Below, piece after piece: positions 1 through 9,989 of a stretch of 64,000 nucleotides of DNA. Under the pieces are notes generated by a model. That model saw only the letters and a program-made list of their open reading frames with translations, had not been told where the DNA came from and did no database searches. The DNA comes from Saccopteryx bilineata. Lineage: Eukaryota > Chordata > Mammalia > Chiroptera > Emballonuridae. Every line of letters begins with the position of its first letter. The first letter of the stretch is position 1. The stretch lies in the NCBI RefSeq assembly GCF_036850765.1, contig NC_089491.1:88816740-88880739 (forward strand), in the 5' to 3' direction. A program made the translations under genes and the position numbers.

Positions 1-1618
1 TCAATAAAGATATATTGGCCTTAAACAAACACTAGAGCACCTGGATATGATAAACATCTACAGGACATTTCATCCCAAAGTGACAGAGAATACATTTTTC
101 TCCAGTGTACATGGATCATTCTCAAGAATTGACCATATGTTGGGTTACATAAACAACATCAGCAAATTCAGAAAAATCGAACTTGTACCAAGCATATTTT
201 CTGATCATAAAGCCTTGAAACTAGAATTCAACTGCAAAAAAGAGGGAAAAAAACCCACAAAAATGTGAAAACTAAACAACATACTTTTAAAAAATGAATA
301 GGTCAAAGAAGAAATAAGCACAGAGATCAAAAGATATATACAGACAAATGAAAATGACAATACAACATATCAGAATTTATGGGATGCAGCAAAAGCAGTG
401 ATAAGAGGGAAGTTCATATTACTTCAGGCCTATATGAACAAACAAGAGAGAGCCCAAGTGAAGCACTTAACTTCACACCTTAAGGAACTGGAAAAAGAAG
501 AACAAAGACAACCCAAAACCAGCCGAAGAAAGGAGATAATAAAAATCAAAGCAGAAAAAAATGAAATAGAGAACAGAAAAACTATAGAAAAAAATTAATA
601 GAACAAGGAGTTGGTTCTTTGAAAAGATCAACAAAATTGACAAACCCTTGGCTAGACTCACCAAGAAAAAAAGAGAAAGAACTCATATAAACAAAATACA
701 AAATGAAAGAGGAGAAATCACCACAGACATCATAGATATACAAAGAATTATTGTAGAATACTATGAAAAACTTTATGCCACTAAATTCAACAATCTAGAA
801 GAAATGAATAAATTCCTAGAACAATACAACCTTCTTAGACTGAGTCAAGAAGAAGCAGAAAGCCTAAACAGATCAATTAGTAGGGAAGAAATAGAAAAAA
901 CTATTAAAAACCTCCCCAAAAATAAAAGTCCAGGCCCAGATGGTTATGCTACTGAATTCTATCAAACATTCAAAGAAGATTTGGTTCCTATTGTACTCAA
1001 AGTCTTCCAAAAATTGAAGAAGAAGCAATACTTCTGAACACATTTTATGAGGCCAACATAACCCTCGTACCAAAACTGGGCAAGAACAGCACAAAAAAAA
1101 GAAAACTACAGACCAATATCTCTAATGAATACAGATGCTAAAATACTAAACAAAATACTAGCAAATTGAATACAACAACATATTAAAAAAATAATATATC
1201 ATGATCAAGTGGGATTCATCCCAGAATCTCAAGGATGGTTCAATATACATAAAACGGTTAACATAATACACCATATCAACAACACAAAGAACAAAAACCA
1301 CATGATCTTATCAATAAAAGATAAGCATGCAGAAAAAGCATTTGATAAAATACAACACAATTTTATGTTTAAGAGTCTCAACAAAATGGGTATAGACACC
1401 TCACTCCTGTTAGATTAGCTATTATCAACAAGACGGGTAATAGCAAATGTTGGAGAGGCTGTGGAGAAAAAGGAACCCTCATTCACTGTTGGTGGGACTG
1501 TAAAGTAGTACAACCATTATGGAGGAAAGTATGGTGGTTCCTCAAAAAACTGCAAATAGAACTACCTTATGACCCAGCAATCCCTCTACTGGGTATATAC
1601 CCCAAAACCTCAGAAACA

Positions 1619-1888
1619 TTGATACGTGAAGACACATGTAGCCCCATGTTCATTGCAGCACTGTTCACAGTGGCCAAGACATGGAAACAACCAAAAAGCC
1701 CTTCAATAAAAGACTGGATAAAGAAGATGTGGCACATATACACTATGGAATACTACTCAGCCATAAGAAATGATGACATCAGATCATTTACAGCAAAATG
1801 GTGGGATCTTGATAACATTATAAGGAGTGAAATAAGTAAATCAGAAAAAAACAAGAACTACATGATTCCATACATTGGTGGAACATAA
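1619..1888 (+). pseudogene. L1 ORF2 C-terminal fragment
   Basis: This 89-codon frame is the last part of L1 ORF2p, with the conserved [14 protein letters not shown] block ([15 protein letters not shown]) and the terminal IPYIGGT. The same end recurs at 3584-3829, at 44292-44561 on the minus strand and at 59685-59687, which confirms the stop codon. It lies downstream of the internal deletion and has no catalytic residues. Confidence 0.9.
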
Positions 1889-1929
1889 AAATGAGACTAA
1901 GAGACATGGACAAGAGTGTGGTGGTTACC

Positions 1930-2000
1930 AAGGGTGGGGGGGAGGGAGGACATGGGAGGGAGGGAGGGAGAGAGTTAGGGGGAGGGGGAGGGGCACAGAG
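1930..2000 (+). other. G-rich tract of the L1 3'UTR
   Basis: Runs of three to seven G separated by one to three A bases make this a potential G-quadruplex in the RNA and the + strand. Equivalent tracts lie at 4285-4335 and 4836-4866 (+) and as C-runs at about 44205-44255 (minus-strand L1). Folding itself is inferred. Confidence 0.6.
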
Positions 2001-2438
2001 AACTAGATAGAGGGTGACGGAGGACAATCTGACTTTGGGCGAGGGGTTTGCAACATAATTTGATGACAAAATAACCTAGACATGTTTTCTTTGAATATAT
2101 GTACCCTGATTTATTAATGTCATCCCATTACCATTAATAAAAATTTATTAAAAAAAAAAAAAAGACAATACAGTAAGGTCGCAAGATACAAAATTAACAT
2201 ACAAAAGTCCATAGCCTTTCTATATGCCAACAATGAAACATTTGAGAACAAACTCAAAAGAATAATCCCCTTCACAGTTGCAAAAAAATAAATAAAATAC
2301 CTAGGAATAAACATAACAAAGAATGTAAAGGACTTATATAATAAAAACTTCAAACCATTGTTAAGGGAAATCGAAAAAGATACAATAAGATAGAAGAATA
2401 TTTCTCGCTCTTGAATAGGAAGAATAAATATAATCAAG

Positions 2439-3026
2439 ATGGCTATATTACCCAAAGCAATATACAAATTTAATGCAATTCCCATCAAAATTCCAATGAC
2501 ATTTTTTAAAGAAATGGAACAAAAAATCATCAGATTTATATGGAACTATAAAAAACCCCGAATAGCCAAAGCAATCCTAAAGAAAAAGAACAAAGATGGG
2601 GGCATTACAATACCTGACTTCAAACTATATTATAGAGCCACGACAATCAAAACAGCATGGCATTGGCAGAAAAATAAACATTCAGACCAATGGAACAGAA
2701 TAGAAAGTCCAGAAATAAAACCACATATATATAGTCAAATAATTTTTGATAAAGGGGCCAACAACACACAATGGAGAAAAGAAAGCCTCTTCAACAAATG
2801 GTGCAGGGAAAACTGGAAAGCCACATGCAAAAGAATGAAACTCAACTACAGTTTGTCCCCTTGTACTAAAATTAATTCAAAATGGATCAAAGACATAAAT
2901 ATAAGACCTGAAACAACAAAGTACATAGAAGAAGACATAGGTTCTAAACTCATGGATCTTGGTTTTAAAGAGCATTTTTATGAATTTGACTCCAAAGGCA
3001 AGGGAAGTGAATGCAAAAATAAATAA
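2439..3026 (+). pseudogene. L1 ORF2 fragment (post-RT region)
   Basis: This 195-codon frame matches the segment of L1 ORF2p between the reverse transcriptase and the C-terminal Cys-rich region: [40 protein letters not shown] and [15 protein letters not shown] are all familiar L1 blocks. The frame breaks near 3020 and continues shifted at 2959-3303. No FADD catalytic motif is included. Confidence 0.92.
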
Positions 3027-3841
3027 ATGGGACTACATCAGACTAAGAAGTTTTTGCTCAGCAAGAGAAACTGACAACAAAATAAACAGACAGCCAACTA
3101 AATGGGAAATGATATCTTTAAACAACAGCTCAGATAAGGGCCTAATATCCAAAATATACAAAGAACTCATAAAACTTAACAACAAACAAACAAACAATCC
3201 AATAAAAAAAATGGGAAGAGGACATGAACAGACACTTCTCCCAGGAAGAAATACAAATGGCCAACAGATATATGAAAAGGTGCTCATCTTCTTTAGTTAT
3301 TAGAGAAATACAAATCAAAACTGCAATGAGATACCACCTCACACCTGTTCGATTAGCTATTATCAACAAGACAGGGAATAGCAAATGTTGGAGAGGTTGT
3401 GGAATAAAAGGAACCCTCATTCACTGTTGGTGGGAATGTAAAGTAGTACAACCATTATGGAAGAAAGTATGGTGGTTCCTCAAAAAACTGAAAATAAAAC
3501 TACCTTATAACCCAGCAATCCCTCTACTGGGTATATACCCCCAAAACTCAGAAACATGGATACGTTAAGACACATGTAGCCCCATGTTCATTGCAGCATT
3601 GTTCACAGTGGCCAAGACATGGAAACAACCAAAAAGCCCTTCAATAGAAGACTGGATAAAGAAGATGTGGCACATATACACTATGGAATACTACTCAGCC
3701 ATAAGAAATGATGACATCAGATCATTTACAACAAAATGGTGGGATCTTGATAACATTATACGGAGTGAAATAAGTAAATCAGAAAAAAAAAACAAGAACT
3801 GCATGATTCCATATGTAGGTGGGACATAAAAACGAGACTAA

Positions 3842-4246
3842 GGCCCTGGCCTGTTGGCTCAGTGGTAGAGCGTCGGCCTGGCGTGCAGAAGTCTCGGGTT
3901 CAATTCCCGGCCAGGGCACACAGGAGAGGTGCCCATCTGCTTCTCCACCCCTCCCCCTCTCCTTCCTCTCTGTCTCTCTCTTCCCCTCCCACAGCGAGGC
4001 TCCATTGGAGCAAAGATGGCCCGGGCGCTGGGGATGGCTCCTTGGCCTCTGCCCCAGGCGCTAAAGTGCCTCTGGTCACGACTGAGCGACGCCCCGGAGG
4101 GGCAGAGCATTGCCCCCTGGTGGGCAGAGCGTCTCCCCCTGGTGGGCGTGCCGGATGGATCCCGGTCGGGCGCATGCGGGAGTCTGTCTGACTGTCTATC
4201 CCCGTTCCCAGCTTCAGAAAAATACAAAAAAAAAAAGCAAAAGAAA
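3842..4246 (+). mobile_element. tRNA-derived long SINE (type 1), inside L1 3'UTR
   Basis: Reference entry for the type 1 family. The head (3842-3920) looks like a tRNA, with an A-box-like TGGCTCAGTGGTAGAG and a B-box-like GGTTCAATTCC, the internal RNA polymerase III promoter. It is followed by a pyrimidine-rich stretch, a body containing CCATTGGAGCAAAGATGG, a segment rich in GCCCCCTGGTGGGC, a GTCTGTCTGAC block and an A-rich tail. Such SINEs are mobilised in trans by L1. Target duplications AAACGAGACTAA (3830-3841) and AAACAAGACTAA (4247-4258) bracket it with one mismatch. Open frames in it on either strand are not genes. Bat Rhin-1/VES-like identity is from memory. Confidence 0.92.
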
Positions 4247-4496
4247 AAACAAGACTAAGAAACATGGACAAGAGTGTGGTGGTTACCAGGGAGGGTGGAG
4301 GGAAGGAGGGAGGGGGAAGGGGGAGGGGGAGGGACACAAAGAAAACGAGATAGGTGACAGAGGACAATCTCACTTTGGGTGATGCGTATGCAACATAACT
4401 GAATGACAAGATAACCTGGACATGTTTTCTTTAAATGTATGTACCCTGATTTATTGATGTCACCCCATTAAAATTAATAAAAATTTATTAAAAGAT

Positions 4497-5020
4497 TAGT
4501 TTTGAAGTAAGAACTCAAAGCAGAAAGAACTCATGGAATACATGTTAAGGCAATAGGAAAAAATAAAACATGATCTAGCAGAACTCCAGAAAGAATTAGA
4601 GGAGAAAAAGGCACTTCAACAAAATAAAAACAAAATTGAGTACAGCATAAGAAATAATAAAAAAATATATAAATAAAATAATAAGGAATGTGGAAAAAAT
4701 GGAAGAAGTGACCACACTGAAATGGAAAGAAAGAGATGAAGAAAATAAAGAAGAAAAGAACCAAGAACTGCATGATTCCATACGTAGGTGGGACATTAAA
4801 ATGAGACTAAGAGACATTGATAAGAGTGTGGTGGTTGGGGGGGGGGGGAAGGGGGAGGGGGAGGGGAACAAAGAAAACTAGATAGAAGGTGATCGAGGAC
4901 AATCTGACTTTGGGTGATGGGTATGCAACATAATTGATTGACAAGATAACCTGGACATGTTTTCTTTGAACATATGTACCCTGATTTATTGATGTCACCC
5001 TAGTAAAATTAATAAAAAAA
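4497..5020 (+). mobile_element. L1 remnant: likely ORF1 piece joined to L1 3' end
   Basis: Positions 4755-5020 are unmistakably the last bases of L1 ORF2 plus the G-rich 3'UTR seen in the two upstream copies. Positions 4497-4754 are A-rich and read as Lys/Glu-rich, coiled-coil-like peptide (ELQKELEEKKALQQNK), which fits the N-terminal half of L1 ORF1 but is not proven. If so, everything between ORF1 and the end of ORF2 has been deleted. Confidence 0.65.
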
Positions 5021-5049
5021 AAATTGCTTTCCTATTTAAAAATATATAT

Positions 5050-5304
5050 ATAAAGTAGGGAAGAAACTTTACTTTATAAAACTTATAAGGCAGAGTTACA
5101 GCAAGTTAAAGCATATAATAATAATTACTTACCAAGTACTTTATGTCGGATTTTTGCTAAGTTTGGCAGAATAAATCTTTATAAAACAACTTACTATAGT
5201 TAAATCTATCTTTTTATTTATACTTTGGTTGCTCCACTACCACCCACCATGAAAGCTGGAACGCTCACTAGTGGGCGGTAGGGACCAGTTTGACTACCAC
5301 TGGT
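5050..5304 (-). mobile_element. Probable hAT-type DNA transposon end
   Basis: Read on the minus strand the piece starts CAGTGGTAGTCAAACTGGTC at about 5303, a hAT-like CAGTGGT terminus, followed by an AT-rich body with GTGGGCGGTAG-like words. I recall this sequence as a dispersed bat DNA transposon. The other end is not visible, so the copy is truncated next to the L1 tail. Confidence 0.5.
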
Positions 5305-5515
5305 TTAACCTATATCCATGTGATAAAAGATATGTACATATTAAAGATCTTTAAACACTAATTCATAGAATAGGGTAATATTTATGATTTGTTAAATGCT
5401 AAAAAAAAAAAAAGAATACAAAGGAGGTAGGCAATCTGAACCTAAAATGTGCACGGTATGTGTTTATTTGAGTGTGTTAGGAAAAGAATATACCAAAATA
5501 GTAATACCAGTTTTA

Positions 5516-5589
5516 CTCCTCACAAAAAATTAGGGGATATTTTATCACTTCATATTTGTTTTGAAATATCCCCTAATTTTTGTGAGCAG
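5516..5589. mobile_element. 74-bp mariner-type MITE forming a near-perfect hairpin
   Basis: The two halves are inverted complements: the left starts CTCCTCACAAAAAATTAGG and the right, read on the other strand, starts CTGCTCACAAAAATTAGG. The arms extend about 27 bases on each side of a roughly 20-base loop. TA dinucleotides flank it at 5514-5515 and 5590-5591, the target site of Tc1/mariner elements. It has no coding capacity. A transcript would fold into a stem of microRNA-precursor size. Confidence 0.85.
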
Positions 5590-5591
5590 TA

Positions 5592-6302
5592 TATTTCTGA
5601 ATATGAAAAATAAACGCTTTCCCTGTTACTTTTATGTCTTATCCATTATTAAAACACACGGAGGCTAAATGTAATGTGATGTTTCAGGTTGGAACCTGAA
5701 ATAGAAAAAGAATATTAATGGTAAAACCTGGCAAGTCTGTAAAAAGTCTGTCGCTTAGTTAATAGTATTATACCAATGGTATTTATCTTAGTCTGATCAT
5801 TGCACCATGTTTATATAACTTGTTAATATTAGGAGAAACTGAGAGTCTATTATGGGAACCCTCTGTACTAATACTGCAACTCTTCTATAAATATAAAATT
5901 ATTTTTCAAGATAAAAATTTTTAAAATTACATATATGGCAAGCTACACTCAGAACCATAATGGCAGAAAGCCACTGTGCTTTATTTGTTAGGGTTGCATA
6001 ATTTAACATGTGGAAGCTCTTTTGTTTTATGGATGCATCTTGTTCTTCCTCCTAGATTGTAACTTCTTAAGGACCAGAGCTATCCTGGGCTTCTCTGGTA
6101 TTCCCCAGAGACGGCACTTAGACCAGAGCTGATTTGAGGATGGCAACCCAGACTGACAGTTCATTGATCAGTTAGTTAACTTGCCCTAAGGAAGAAGACA
6201 ATAAAAGAAACACCAAAAAATCCATTGTTATGTTGTTTTTCTCCTCTTTGTAAGTGCTTATAGCTCGTTTCCAAGTGCAGTTTATTCATTCATTAATTCA
6301 TT
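5592..6302. other. Non-coding interval with an ancient L1 3' end
   Basis: Positions about 5790-5935 resemble the 3' end of an old mammalian L1 (GGGAACCCTCTGTACTAAT, then CTATAAATATAAAA and an A-rich end). The rest is AT-rich with no recognisable gene, repeat or motif. Confidence 0.5.
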
Positions 6303-6521
6303 TTAATTAAGTGAGCGGAGGCGAAGCAGAGACAGCCTCTTGCATGTGCCCTGACCAGGATCCACTTGGCAAGCCCTTTATGGCACAACGTTCTGCCCAT
6401 CTGGAGCATTTCTCCATTGCTCAGCAACTGAGCTATTCTTAGCACCAGAGGTGGAGACCATGAAGCCACCCTCAGTGCCAAGGGCCAACTTGTTTGAGCC
6501 AACTGAGCTAAGGCTGTGGGA

Positions 6522-6568
<47 letters not shown>

Positions 6569-6685
6569 AGGGGGAGGGGTAGAGAAGCAGATGGTCACTT
6601 TTTCTGTGTGCTTTGACCAGGAATCAAACCCAGGACATCCACACACCAGGCCAATGCTCTACCATTGAGCCAACCAGCCAGGGTC
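6303..6685 (-). mobile_element. Type 1 SINE, older diverged copy
   Basis: The tRNA-like head is at the right end (CCAGCCAGGGTC read in reverse) and the body runs leftward. A GA dinucleotide run at 6522-6563 has expanded within the polypurine part. The sequence differs from the consensus at many sites and no clear target duplication remains, so it is older than the copies at 7914 or 13965. Confidence 0.88.
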
Positions 6686-7898
6686 TCCAAGGGCATTATA
6701 GATAAATGATAAAACATATTAACAAATTAATTTGTTTGAACCATATGAAATTGCATTTTTAGACCAAAGATGTCAAATATTTGCATTCACAGTTCACCCT
6801 TAATAATGAGTATTTTATGTTAACCATTGAGGGAGGGCTTCAGAGGCAATGCCTTACAAGTAACAGTATACACTTTACTGCAGTTATCATTTCCATGAGT
6901 TCCTCTCCTGTGGGGTTGGTTCCTTAGCACTCTCAACACATGCATTTTCTTCTTCCTAAAAGTTGCAAAAGCAATAAAGTTCTACCCAGTGATTTAGGAC
7001 TCATTTCTAAAACACCAATTCAGAAATCATATGTCATGACACACTGACGTGTCTTGATCAATTATGAGGTGTGTGGTAATTCCCTGCTAGTTAAAAAATT
7101 ATAATTGGTTTACCTTCTGCTTTTGAATGTAAATTCGAACAGATTCAAAGTAATCTTCCCATTAGGCTTACTCTCACACTTCCATCCCAGCATGTTTTCT
7201 CAAGTGGGAAAGAAATGCTATAAGTACAGTCAGGGATATGGGAACCACACAAACACTGTGTGTGGCCACAGACCACATCAACTGAGCTTCAGCCTCTGCG
7301 CATCTGCTGACAAATGGAGGCCGGGAACCACTGTTTAAATGGCTTAGCAACTGCTACAGGTTCTGAATTCAGAACAGAACTCTCTTTACCTATATAACTA
7401 CACATAATAAGTTTATTTGAAAGGTATATGCAACCTGACATCTATAAGGAAATATCTTGGGTTATGGACACATTCATTTAATGTAGTGCTTTTCATTAGG
7501 GCATGCTGTTTTAAAATATATATATATATATACACACACTTACAATTTATTCATTTGTACAAAATTCTGTCTGAGTCCTTACTGTGTGTTAGAAAACACT
7601 TACAAAAGTAATTAATTAGACAGATGCTGTCCCTATGCACAAAAAGTGAGCTGTCAAGATAAACAATAAGTCAGGCAAACACTAAATAAAGAATTATAAG
7701 AAGTGCAAATAGTTCTGAAATAAAGAAATAGAGCTGGTGGGAGGGGGAGCCTACTCACATGGGGTGATCAGGAAAGCAGTATCTGAGGCAGTTCCATGTT
7801 CCACGTAAGGTGAGACGAGAAGGATCAGAAGAGGACAGCCATGCAAAGAACAGGCCAGTGATGCAGGAGGCAAACAAGAGGTCTTGAGGTTGGAAAAT
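6686..7898. other. Non-coding interval, nothing recognised
   Basis: AT-rich sequence with a short TA/CA run at about 7519-7540. Reading frames are short (77 codons or fewer) and match no family I know. Confidence 0.4.
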
Positions 7899-7913
7899 AA
7901 AAATGGGGACTGG

Positions 7914-8323
7914 GCCCTGGCCGGTTGGCTCAGCGGTAGAGCATCGGCCTAGCGTGCGGAGGACCCGGGTTCGATTCCCGGCCAGGGCACACAGGAGAAG
8001 CGCCCATTTGCTTCTCCACCCCTCCGCCGCGCCTTCCTCTCTGTCTCTCTCTTCCCCTCCCGCAGCCGAGGCTCCATTGGAGCAAAGATGGCCCGGGCGC
8101 TGGGGATGGCTCCTTTGCCTCTGCCCCAGGCACTAGAGTGGCTCTGGTCGCAACATGGTGACACCCAGGATGGGCAGAGCATCGCCCCCTGGAGGGCAGA
8201 GCATGGCCCCTGGTGGGCGTGCCGGGTGGATCCCGGTCGGGCGCATGCGGGAGTCTGTCTGACTGTCTCTCCCTGTTTCCAGCTTCAGAAAATGCAAAAA
8301 AAAAAAAAAAAAAAGATAAAAAC
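7914..8323 (+). mobile_element. Type 1 SINE, young subfamily
   Basis: A 15-bp perfect target duplication AAAAATGGGGACTGG lies at 7899-7913 and 8324-8338. The copy carries the variants CCTCCGCCGCGCC and CAACATGGTGACACCCAGGA, shared with the copies at 13965 and 47184. The head has an intact A box and the B box GGTTCGATTCC. Confidence 0.94.
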
Positions 8324-8338
8324 AAAAATGGGGACTGG

Positions 8339-9387
8339 TGCCAATTTGCAGAGAAGGGAGCTTCTCTTTGGTAATGCTCAGCAGCACAATTAAAGAACAC
8401 AGAAGGCGTATTTTGAATTGACAGAGAATGAGGAACTGGCAGTTGGTGTCACCAAGGGTCTAGGAGGTGGGGAATACTAAAATGTTAACATTCTGCAAGA
8501 GATCAGAGACACCCAAAATTTACCTAGCAGAACTTTTTTCTTTTCAGTCCTAGGCCGACCTGAATGCTCCTGATCCATCACAGAGACATAGGGACACGCA
8601 CAGCTGTCGGACAGCTCTCATGAAAATCTGGAGCTGTCTGGAACAGAAGTGAAAGTTCACATCATCAGGATTATATCACTTCTTAGAAAACAGTTATCTA
8701 TTTACCAACCAATGGAGCCTGAGGCGGCCCTTGTTTCAGTACTTTTCTATCATTGCACCCCCTCCATCCAACACAGGAAATATTGCAAAATCCATGATAA
8801 CTTGCTGTGTCCTGTGTGTTATCTACCATTAACATAAATCAAGCTTCTGTGTTTGTAATTGATGTTTCAGCACTTGGAGGATACCTTGCTAGTTATTTTA
8901 AATAGATAAATCAAATCAAAATTTTCTTAATAAAATATTAGAAATGTCATTAGGCCTCTGATTTATCTAAAGATGTCTAGCATTCCTGATCTCCATTTAT
9001 GTCGAGTATTTAGGAAAAAAAATGGTTAGTTGGAGTATCCTGCCCTTATTTTTATTCCTTCATTTAGGAGATTACATCTTAGCTCCTAACCATTTTTAAT
9101 AATAAGTGATGCAATTTTTAACTGTTGATATTTTTTAAAGAGTAAACATGATCAAGATTAATTCATGCAGTCCCAGATATTTTCAAGTAATGGATTAGTC
9201 TGAAGAGCACATTTGATTCATGTCTGATAGTCAAGCCTTTTTAGTTTAGCTTCATCCATATATACAGAAATTTACTCCTTTGTTTGCTTACAAGCCAGAA
9301 CTGCATATGCAATAGAAGGAAATGAATATGGACTGAACACCACTAGGTAGCACCTACCAGTTAATGAGCTTACTAATTATATATTAA
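8339..9387. other. Non-coding interval, nothing recognised
   Basis: No repeat, RNA gene or plausible exon stands out. Reading frames are at most 62 codons. Confidence 0.4.
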
Positions 9388-9988
9388 GGTCTACCAGAAA
9401 GTTCTGTCCGTTTTTGGAATAAAACAAAATACAAATTCTTCTGACTTAATTCATGTGGCATCCATCCTGAATATTTCCACACCAATCCTATCTTCTGAAT
9501 ATGGTCCGAAATGGTTTGCTGAGATGAATTAAGCCTTTCTGCGATCTCCTATGTTGTCAGAAAAGGATCTTGCTCCAACATGGTCTTAACAACATCATCA
9601 TTGATCAAAGATGGTCGCCCAGAACGTGGCTTATCAGAAAGGTGGAAATCACCTGTTTTGAATTTTTCGAACCATCTTCTGCATGTCCTATCAGAAACTG
9701 TACCTTCACCAAACACTTTCAATAAATTTCTACATGCTTCTGTAGCATTTCTTCCTTGTTGAAATTCATAAAAACACAGTGGCGTATATGAACTTTATCA
9801 GTAGCCATGGGTAAACTATCGCTTCACATATAAGACTAACTTGAATCAACTTTGTTTTAGTTAATTTGCTATGTCAGTATGTATACATTAAGTGATAAAA
9901 ATAGAGAGGCCCACATGCGCCAAATAAACATGTGCTTACGTGTCGAAACTTGTTGTGATAGAACCGGACAGAACTTCCCAGTAGACCT
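9388..9988 (-). mobile_element. Internally deleted mariner DNA transposon
   Basis: Inverted ends GGTCTACCAGAAAGTTCTGT (from 9388) and, on the other strand, GGTCTACTGGGAAGTTCTGT (to 9987) bound a 600-bp element; an autonomous mariner is about 1.3 kb. A TTAA/TAAA-rich context fits TA target choice. The minus strand encodes only the DNA-binding half of a transposase (separate entry) before meeting the left end, so the catalytic domain was lost by internal deletion. Retained ends mean it could once have been moved in trans. Confidence 0.88.
9435..9808 (-). pseudogene. Mariner transposase N-terminal (HTH) fragment
   Basis: The reading starts at an ATG at 9808 on the minus strand. Typical mariner blocks follow: a CxRRWFEKFKTGDFHL helix-turn-helix segment and DKPRSGRPS, then EIAERLNSSQQTIS, the second helix-turn-helix. 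A one-base frameshift lies about 14 codons in, and there is an in-frame TAG just before EIAERL. None of the catalytic Asp residues is present because the C-terminal two thirds is deleted. It is not functional. Confidence 0.85.
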
Positions 9989-9989
9989 T

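Larger units (their letters stand above)
1..2163 (+). mobile_element. L1 LINE, internally deleted, 5' end outside the window
   Basis: This non-LTR retrotransposon remnant is read in broken ORF2 pieces. Positions 47-268 give the end of the apurinic endonuclease domain (an SRIDHMLG block and an IFSDHKALKLE block). Positions 398-1037 give the linker and the N-terminal side of the reverse transcriptase with NKSPGPDG. Positions 1209-1418 give an [10 protein letters not shown] block. At about 1399 the sequence jumps directly to the ORF2 C-terminal region (the ordinary C-terminal CCHC-like area, then [17 protein letters not shown]), so most of the reverse transcriptase is deleted. ORF2 ends at 1888. 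A G-rich 3'UTR and a poly(A) tail at about 2148-2163 follow. Stops and frameshifts make it non-coding. Confidence 0.93.
2164..4496 (+). mobile_element. 5'-truncated L1 LINE inserted at the tail of the preceding L1
   Basis: The copy starts abruptly inside ORF2 (KSIAFLYANNE-like block of the reverse transcriptase) straight after the poly(A) of the upstream copy. It runs through ORF2 (frames 2439-3026, 2959-3303, 3224-3568, 3584-3829) to a 3'UTR ending near 4490. In-frame stops (for example at 2287 after the ATVAKK-like block) and several frameshifts inactivate it. A SINE (3842-4246) splits the 3'UTR. The start in the middle of ORF2 is what 5' truncation during target-primed reverse transcription produces. 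Insertion into the A-rich tail of the neighbour is inferred from the abutting positions. Confidence 0.9.
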
